A program made the translations under genes and the position numbers. Shown here one piece after another: positions 11,101-16,800 of a DNA stretch of 64,000 bases. The notes under the pieces are model-generated. The model was not told the origin of the DNA and did not search any database. It saw nothing but the letters and a program-made list of their open reading frames with translations. Every line of letters begins with the position of its first letter. Position 1 is the first letter of the stretch. The DNA comes from Ochrobactrum teleogrylli (GTDB lineage Bacteria; Pseudomonadota; Alphaproteobacteria; Rhizobiales; Rhizobiaceae), in the NCBI RefSeq assembly GCF_006376685.1, contig NZ_VEWL01000016.1, forward strand, positions 21,654 through 85,653, written 5' to 3'.

Positions 11101-11752
11101 TTCCTGCCCCATTACTTAATAACGTCGACTTGTCATAAACCAAACCGGCAGCTGACTGGCCGCTCGCTACGGTCACATCCCAGTTTATCTTTGCGGTGCC
11201 TATGTTGCCAGTCCACTGGGCTTTAGCGGCGACCCCTATAGTCAAATTGGTATCGTAAAACGACTGACTTTTGTCCGGCACAGTTAAGGTGATAAAGGCG
11301 GTTTCCAACGTTGAAATGACGGAGGAGTCCGATTCTTCCGGATATAGGGCTGTCGCTGAAACGTGATCATTGCCGTCGAAATTATCTGCTGAACCCTTGT
11401 GTTTGGCAGCTTTGGATACAGTAAATTCGAGCTCAAGCGAAGCATCCGGTTCGTCTTGCGGTGAGACGGCGATGCGGACCAAGGTGCTGGCGCTTGCATC
11501 GTCAGGCGATGCTTTAATACGATTGGCGCCCTGACCCTTGCTGTCGGTCACCGTGGTCGACTGCTCCAGAACGGCATCGCCCTCGATAACGCGCCACACG
11601 AGTTTGCGATTGGTTAACGGCTTCTGTCGGCTGTCCTTGTAAATGACGGCCAGCTCGACGAATTCATTATTGGGAAGCACAAGATCGGAATCTGCGACCG
11701 AAGGCTTAAAAAGCAGCGTATTATTTTTCTGAGTGAGAATGAACTTTTTCAT
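5159..11752 (-). CDS. Giant Ig-like repeat protein without signal peptide (2197 residues)
   Basis: A very large protein made mostly of tandem bacterial Ig-like (Big_1/invasin-like) modules. After an N-terminal part of about 150 residues come eight tandem units of about 210 residues (roughly residues 160-1826). Each has an A half opening with a variant of TILYDTDVPIKA and ending at LTFTGP, and a B half with DLISP, YPL.NY.I.W and TVHF-type strands. The C-terminal 370 residues are a different module, shared with the 12.2-13.4 kb protein (LPHDTTIIN, LYLYLNGF). No signal peptide, lipobox, membrane segment, LPXTG or autotransporter barrel is visible; the N-terminus MKKFILTQKNNTLLFKPS is not a Sec signal. 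A good AGGAGAG site supports the ATG at 11752. Cellular location and function are unknown; adhesion or another surface role is only a guess. Confidence 0.85.
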   Translation of the reverse strand: MKKFILTQKNNTLLFKPSVADSDLVLPNNEFVELAVIYKDSRQKPLTNRKLVWRVIEGDAVLEQSTTVTDSKGQGANRIKASPDDASASTLVRIAVSPQDEPDASLELEFTVSKAAKHKGSADNFDGNDHVSATALYPEESDSSVISTLETAFITLTVPDKSQSFYDTNLTIGVAAKAQWTGNIGTAKINWDVTVASGQSAAGLVYDKSTLLSNGAGKLVFRYDTSNGFPTDDIVLTITGTFDEADPYTGSQTAVVTFNGKTQKIALTLVEPSMNVIIYMIKNNITVRLTNQFGSLMKNYDVKWGISPLDDQLIGFDDKTNDKGEATLQYKPHTWLGLDLPITIPHSDTSENYFFQTLTAYPQRIELHPPKSTDMLYDTQVGLSACVYDAEDRKISSVGLHWSYTNGVTGQESTQTPDLQNDSQTWLEYSTKNSGLPTSPVATSVTVRDDYGHTQSASLTFTGKTAQARLKITSPADETPHVVNQSTTVRVKLVHNDHNDEYPLKRFPITWGQPSNGGVLGTHKSETDTYGEATAEITGTRTGTTEIIVSAPNTDAGDVAVQLNYVEQGTLPSDITIDPIESDALLYDTPVAIKATVLDETGSGVPGITVKWVFDGNPPNISCDPSTSGSDGHVEGSFVYRTQSGYPAPWASIKLTAQTTSGVASKPMQLTFTGPAKDNALDLITPEPTETYPLGQTVQVTVDLSQNHRYPLTNYPIEWPASGPGFTIKNPSATTDVNGIAKASLVATVGGPIDFTVWAQEANISCPVHVNFGQETQTKHIKIEKVDPSTILYDTDVPIKAIVTDEDGNFLGNETVDWEFEGTPPVAHTKSSTTSSEGIAKALFSLCTEAGYPGDGVTTTVIARLRDGSTASDPVTLTFTGPSPDNSMDLISPLVDSTWTVGVPLDIVIKLSHNNEYPLKNYEITWNIFENVFDIQRLDKCTDEDGLATATIASKHPGYPGFTIYSTPAGKDVYFNLDFLEPDQSPKYIEIDDVDSSTILYDTDVPIKAVVTNTQGGGVPGVTVEWDFKGTPSVAHTWTSSTNSDGVAEANFSFSTGSGFPVDWVSTIATAYIQEGLIPSTPARLTFTGPATNNHLDLVSPTDHSKWDIDKKFDIVVKLTSDAGYPLENYEIDWGTLDASVNILGNKPTTDGSGEARLTVQGTMEKTVHFEPTALKAGNAAHCSFDLQFVQQEAQIGNIKIDDVDPLTILYDTDVPIQAMVTDHNGVGLPEISVFWDFSVDGYIIQQKTSNTNSDGVAATTFRYSTTNGLPEKPIVVSAKATATFADGSTKSDVKDGLGFAGPGNENNVALLMPGNDTTWNVGQSVHLVMKLSCKDYPLKKYPFEWNFPDSFTVGTHDTETGSNGNVQAIISGTEEGLVTLYPGSDEANAHLPVYLTFVKDSKLPSNVKISDVDPSSILYDTDVPIRAVVTNAEGHGVPDVTVEWDFEGKPSVTSPQPSTTNSDGIASAKFSLSTQFGYPEEWVSTTVTAKILNGSVLSEAVTLTFTGPATNNHLALISPADQSTHAVGEEFDIVVELTHNDEYPLENYTIDWGEWDPSLTVTGIKPITTTDSEGKASATIKGNVEKTVIFDPKAPKAGKTAERPFKLQFVKQNNQPAFITISEPDPSTILYDTDVTIRAKVQDADHNLLPSAEIYWDFVGTPAVAHKDSSFSDPNGVAEMTFSLGTGSGYPGDGVTTTVTARTEDHSVHSDSVTLTFAGPSPYNNLDLIAPTHLDGWPIEQDIPIVVKLTHNHEYPLQNYPIDWGSWDSNIYCVEKETATDENGEAKATIKGKSAGTAHFLVKANHTDAKREFDLTFAGGGEGEDYTLVLSSHYAHNPRPKPDNPYVNQEVDPHDDSQLITCTFRYMSGGKPQGGKEVIWSVSPNVDGLRYFYADRTPVPDKGNEISMHTDPEGICVLRIGCVDRFKGNVKVRMGSEKLASSLIDTFVIATFDSGEMHDDSVDFDNPIHIPERPSSIDPGFRLSMPRVSYNPAVHPDVVFWIASSEDGKNRVETIKIVSNDQALDGVIFPYTTICLDQGNTGKNTFNYMVIDNIGSNYLGHTNSPRVLGYKLENKPDPNTDRKLNKPRLPHDTTIINLSNASDGIEVTIPASSYFKEGESLYLYLYLNGFNTNNESIGRTVLIEYTIETPESDSIIYIEPEYIVGYDKGTFQADYTVSNEWSKVLDGVTLNTLNLE
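6850..11260 (-). repeat. Eight tandem coding repeats of about 619-634 bp
   Basis: The codons for the YDT signature (gtgtcgtaca or close variants on the plus strand) recur near 6855, 7489, 8120, 8748, 9372, 9991, 10620 and 11254, giving intervals of 634, 631, 628, 624, 619, 629 and 634 bases. Central copies are the most alike (the plus-strand text gtcggtgtcatacaggatcg recurs), while the outer copies have diverged. This is an internal gene-duplication array inside the giant Ig-like gene, not a mobile element. Confidence 0.85.
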
Positions 11753-12233
11753 TCTGCTCTCCTATTTGTTTCAACGGGAAAATGTTGCCAGCTCCATCGG
11801 AACTGGCAACTCAAGGGCTCCAGAGCGCATAGTGGCTTTTTCAACTGGCAGCGTGTACTTGCACAATTGACAGCTGCATGCTGCGATCTGGCGCTGCAAA
11901 CCGTATTGTAATTCTGGGCCTCACGCGTTTCGGAACGGCGTGAACGGGCGGTTCGAACAAATCCGGGTGGATCCAAATAGGGGAGAGGCGTCGGTGTTTT
12001 AAACTGAAATGGAACCGTTAGAGAAAATCTCTCTTGGTCCCGATAACATCCGCTTTCACGCCACAGCTATTTCCGAGTTAGATTGCGGCCCGAATATTCA
12101 TCCGCATGGCTTTGTTCTGGCTGTCGAAATGGCCACTGCGGGGTGGGAAACCAGTTCACCGAACTGATTTCCCTGTAAGAAAATTTTTTCTAAGCCACCT
12201 GGGTTCGAAGCAACCGGGAGGCTTTGAAGTCAA
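11753..12233. other. Intergenic region between the two Ig-like genes
   Basis: About 480 bases, carrying the leader and presumably the promoter of the giant gene. A perfect 8-bp inverted repeat (GTTGCCAG 11784-11791, CTGGCAAC 11803-11810) lies just ahead of the giant gene's ribosome-binding site. Near 12180-12230 the minus strand can form an imperfect hairpin (AAGCC with GGCTT, two mismatches inside) followed by a short A/T-rich run, a weak candidate terminator for the 382-residue gene. A minus-strand open frame at 11749-11976 is rich in Arg, Ser and Cys and looks non-coding. Confidence 0.5.
11784..11810 (-). promoter_or_regulatory. Leader hairpin upstream of the giant Ig-like gene
   Basis: GTTGCCAG and CTGGCAAC form an 8-bp perfect stem with an 11-base loop, about 30 bases before the start codon and just upstream of the AGGAGAG ribosome-binding site. 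On the mRNA it would be a 5' leader hairpin that could affect stability or translation; on DNA it could be an operator. No partner is known. Confidence 0.4.
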
Positions 12234-13382
12234 TTAGCTTGCTGCTGGACCGACTGTATTCAAGTCACCAATATTAATTTCTCTGGGCTGAGCCAACCCT
12301 TTACCATTTGGGTCTCTCAACATGTAATCAATAGCGAATGTCCCAGCATGACCATGATCATCCATACCATAACCCTGGATGTTCGTCTTTGGGACTGTGA
12401 TCTTATACGGATCTCCTAATTGACCAGCCACCAGCACCCGACCTTTAATTGAAATCTTATCTGATTTCGGATCATGGTAGAAGCCGTCAAAGCCATTTAG
12501 ATAGAGGTACAATTCAACGTAATTGCCGTCTTTCCACAAAGGAATAGCATAAGCGTCCTGGGGCGCAGGAATAGTAATAACCAAATCGTCTCTTGCATTG
12601 TTTATAATAGTTCCGTCCCACGGCAATTGCGCTCTTTCCATCCAGCGATGGATACCCACTCCGGGCGTATTGTCATCTGGAGTGCCCATGACGGCACGGG
12701 TAGGCACTAAAGCAGAAGCGGTATTGCCCGCAAACATTGTAAGAGCAAAGAAGTTTTCTTCGCCTGCTACCGTGTTTAACCAGTCAATCGGAACCCTGAA
12801 ACCAGTGGTATAAGCTTTCTCAGGCTGCTGTGTTTGAGCGTTACCGCCGTTCACCAACAGGGTTACCAATGCACCTTCCTTGCCCATCATGTTGAGACGC
12901 AAGTCGTCGGGTATGTGGAGGGTAATATGGTCTGAGTTATCACCGAAAGAAAGATTTCCGTCGTCATCGCTAGGATATTCGATAGGGCTGAATTCATCAT
13001 CTTCGTCAGTATCATCGGTGAATGTGACGTAGTTGGGCATACCCTGTGGTGGAGTGAAGAAAGTGGATCCTTCAACGGTAAGAGACGGTTTCAATATTAT
13101 CTTGTCGTGCGACCAGATGTAAAAAGTCACGATTCCGTCCTGTGCCGACGTGAGTTCAAAAGTAGCACTTCCTGAGTGAATCGTGTCTACTCTCTTTTTA
13201 TTGGCGTCAAAAACCTGTATGCTGGTTTGGTTAGATGTGAATCTACACTTTGCTTTTGAAACGGGCCCAGTATCACCGTCTACCCTGAATTTCACTTGCA
13301 ATGCTTTGTCTGCAGAAGGGTTATCCGAGCGGTCTGGCGTGAATAAGTTCGGAAAATTGATAATTGTTATATAATTACTCAT
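12234..13382 (-). CDS. Hypothetical protein sharing the C-terminal module of the giant Ig-like protein
   Basis: A 382-residue protein starting at the ATG at 13382 (MSNYITIINFPNLF), chosen because AGAGGA sits 7 bases upstream; the frame stays open to an ATG at 13412. Residues about 20-120 look like one beta-sandwich domain. From about residue 140 to the end it parallels the C-terminal region of the giant protein: an acidic F..DD segment, then LPWDGTIIN against LPHDTTIIN, ITIPA against VTIPA, ELYLYLNGF against LYLYLYLNGF, and a closing TFAIDYML against TFQADYTV. It has no signal peptide or membrane segment. The two genes lie in the same orientation, this one upstream, 480 bp apart, and may be functionally paired. 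Function unknown. Confidence 0.8.
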   Translation of the reverse strand: MSNYITIINFPNLFTPDRSDNPSADKALQVKFRVDGDTGPVSKAKCRFTSNQTSIQVFDANKKRVDTIHSGSATFELTSAQDGIVTFYIWSHDKIILKPSLTVEGSTFFTPPQGMPNYVTFTDDTDEDDEFSPIEYPSDDDGNLSFGDNSDHITLHIPDDLRLNMMGKEGALVTLLVNGGNAQTQQPEKAYTTGFRVPIDWLNTVAGEENFFALTMFAGNTASALVPTRAVMGTPDDNTPGVGIHRWMERAQLPWDGTIINNARDDLVITIPAPQDAYAIPLWKDGNYVELYLYLNGFDGFYHDPKSDKISIKGRVLVAGQLGDPYKITVPKTNIQGYGMDDHGHAGTFAIDYMLRDPNGKGLAQPREINIGDLNTVGPAAS

Positions 13383-13811
13383 AGGGAAGTCCTCTTGTTT
13401 GCTATTGCTCACAAAAGGTGCCTTTTTCCGAAGTAAGCAACAACTGTCAGGTTCGGTATGATAATTGGTGGTTTTACCGGTTGCGTGGGCGGCTTTCCCG
13501 ATTCAGCTGCGATATGGGTAAAGCTTGACCTTCCTCTTATTGGAATAATGAAAGCCGGGGATATAAGTCGTATTAATAACTAAGTTAAATATACATATAT
13601 TTTATTAATTAATAAATTTTCATTTACACACTAAATTTGTTCTAAATTGACTTAGCATCGATTGTATTTTAATGTAACTATAAGTATACAATATTAATTA
13701 TTATTATATTCTATATTATTAATATATAATTAAAAATTATTAAGTGACTTTCATGGATTATTTATATATTTAAACAAGTATCAATCTTAATTTAAAATCA
13801 GAAGGTGTTAA
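13383..13811. promoter_or_regulatory. Extremely AT-rich divergent regulatory region
   Basis: About 430 bases between the 382-residue gene (minus) and the autotransporter (plus). From 13560 to 13810 it is almost entirely A and T, with many TTAA, TATA and ATTAAT steps, far from the GC-rich core on either side. It must contain the divergent promoters. Such DNA is the usual target of H-NS-like silencers, of which MucR is the known counterpart in Brucella; binding here is inferred. The autotransporter ribosome-binding site is AGAAGG, 7 bases before ATG 13812. Confidence 0.6.
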
Positions 13812-16800
13812 ATGAGGTATTTATTTTATAAAATATCAATTAATAACGATGTGTGGCGTGGAGTACTGAGAAGGTATAAAAATTTCCTGAGTGCGGGCGT
13901 GGTGCTCACCATGTACATTTCATTTCCGGTAGCGCCGACACTTGCGCAGACAGTTGGTGGTGCTGGGGGCTATAATGCCTACGAACAAGATTCGGCATCA
14001 CTGGGCGGTGAGCCCGAACACTCCGGAACTCATCCATTACATGTGAATCCCGATGCGTTGGGCGGTGGGGGAGGTGGTGCCGGAGGGGGGGCTGGCGGCA
14101 ACGGAAGCGAAGGCCAAGGTCATGAGTTCGGTGGCAAAGGCGGAGATGGTGGCGCTCACGGGCTTGTTATAACGACGATTGCCCCGGCCGGTGAGAGTAT
14201 CACGGGGGATCAGCTTGGGACGAAGGGGGATGACGGTGCCCCCGGCGATGATGCCCAAAAAACATATTCCAGCGGTGCAGCAGGCGGCGGCGGTGGTGCG
14301 GGCGGTTATGGTTTGGTTGTAAAAGTTGGTGGAACAATTACCAACATGGCAACGATCAGCGGCGGTGCTGGCGGCAACGGCGGCGATGGCGGACGCGCGA
14401 TAGCGACTGTTGTCGCTGGGGTTTTAAATGGCTCCGGGGGGCAGGGCGGTGGCGGCGGCGTTGGTGTCTGGATGACGGCCAAAAATATATCACTGATAAA
14501 TGGCAAGATCATAAGCGGTGCAGCAGGCGGAAAAGGCGGGGAAACTCAACTTGATGCTGCGTTGGCTGGTAATTCTACCCGTATAGCCGATGGGGGTAAT
14601 GGCGGCGCGGGGGTTTATAGTTCGGACCCGACAGGAACTTCCGTCGAAAATCAAACAGGGGCTGCTATACAAGGCGGGGCTGGTGGTGATGGCGGCGATA
14701 CGCAGACCGGGGTCAATGTGATAGGAAGACCCAACCAGGACCTAGGTAATGGTGCTGGCGGCGCCCGTGGGGGGGAAGGGATTTTCGGCGTTCTGCGTGT
14801 GGATAATGACGGTACGATCATTGGCGGCGCGGGCGGAAATGGCGGTGTTGGCGATCAGTGGCATCATCAACAGACAACTTCAACTCTCTTGCATGAAGCG
14901 ACCGGCGGCAATGGCGGCGCAGGAGTGGTTCTCCCTTCACTTCCCGTTGCGGCTAGGGTCACGAACAACGCTAACGGCGTTATCCAAGGGGGGAGAGGTG
15001 GAAACGGCGGTAATGCTGCAACAGAGGGTTCAAAAACTCGAGAGCAGAGCATCGGTGGAAATGGGGGTGGAGGTGTCGAGGTAACTGTAGGCGCGGTAAT
15101 CACCAATGTCGGCCAAATAGCCGGTGGGGATGGTGGTAACGGTGGTACCACGCTGGCAAGTGATTCAAGCAACGGAAGAGGAGGTAAGGGCGGCGGTGGC
15201 GTTTATGGGAATGAGTTCACCGTAAACAACAGCGGCAACATTCAGGCTGGCCAGGGAGGTGTCGGGGGAAGTGGTGGTGGGGGCGATGGCGGCGATGGTA
15301 TTAATGGAGGTGGCCTTACTATTATCAACAGTGGAACTATCCAGGCTGGTCAGGGCGGTGCTTCGGGAAGCTCAAATTTTGCTGGGGGGAATGAAGGACT
15401 TGCCATACATTTCCTTGCTGCTCAGGGACCGACTCACGCCAACACGCTGGAAATCCATAATGGCTCAAATATTGTTGGGAAAGTTGTCGCTGAAGCCAAT
15501 ATTGGCGGAAATGTTTTCATACTCGGCGGGGACGACGATGCTACATTCGGTAAAACGCTGTCGGCAACCATAGACCACACCTCAGATTATCAGGGGTTTG
15601 GTAAGTTTCAGAAGGCAGGCACGAGCACGTGGACACTCGAAACCCGTTACGATAACCGTTGGGATATTCTCGATGGTTCGCTGAAAATAGACGATCAAGG
15701 CTCTCTGGGTGATAACACGATCATCGCAGCGAGTGGTTCTTCCACAGTGGACAGATTTTTGATCTATGATCTTTCCGGCGGCGTAACACAAACATTCAAC
15801 GGGTTGCTTTCCGGTGAATTCGGACTCCGCAAGGAGGGGGACGGTACACTGGAACTCACGAATAACAATAATGTGGTGAACCTGGGCATTGAATTGAACG
15901 GGGGGGTGATTTCGACGAATACGGTGGACGCCCTTGGCAATCGCAATTTGAGTTTCGACGGCGGAACACTACGGTTGGTCGGATGGACGCCATCATCGAT
16001 GCAATCATTGCAAACGGTCACCCTGAACCCCCATGGCGGTACTTTCGATATTGCCGATCAACTCGGTTCGCTTAGCATTGCGAAAGCCATAACCGGTGTC
16101 GGTGGTTTAACCAAGATGGGTTCCGGCGCTTTGATTCTGACCGGTGATAGCAATTATATGGGCGGCACGACCATTTTGGGAGGTGCAATACTGCTTGGCA
16201 ATAGGGGGACAAAGGGAAGTGTGGAGGGAACCATTAATGTCAGTCAGAATGCACAGTTGATCATCAGCCGTGGGGACAATGCTGCTACGCCTTATGATTT
16301 CGACAACAAGACCACGGGTGATGGCCAAGTCGTTGTTGATGGCCCTGGTACTGTCAAGTTCTCCAATGAGGACAGCACCTATTCGGGCGGTACGAAACTA
16401 GCCGATGGTACGCTCAGGATTGACTCCGATAAAGTCCTCGGAGCTGGCGGCCTGATATTCGATAGCGGCACGCTCTCGATTGGGTCTAATATCTCGATTG
16501 ATCATGCCGTTAATGTTCTGACGAGCGGTATATTTGATACCGATCATGACCTGACGTTAACGGGTCCGGTAGACGGAGCCAGCATATCCAGTTTCGATAA
16601 AATAGGTAACGGTCGCCTCACATTTGACAGTAGTGCCGACACAACGCAATTTTTCGGTACAGCCAATGTTAAGGCCGGAACGATGGAGGTCAACAGTCAA
16701 TTCGGCGGCGGGGTCAATGTTGATAACGGCGGCGCATTGGGTGGTGAAGGTTCTGTTGGGCGCACCGAAATTGCAGGTGGTGGAACGCTGGTGGGGACCG

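Noticed and set aside
11749..11976. 75-codon minus-strand frame overlapping the giant gene start
   Set aside because: Rich in Arg, Ser and Cys with no good RBS; it overlaps the leader hairpin and the giant gene's own ribosome site.
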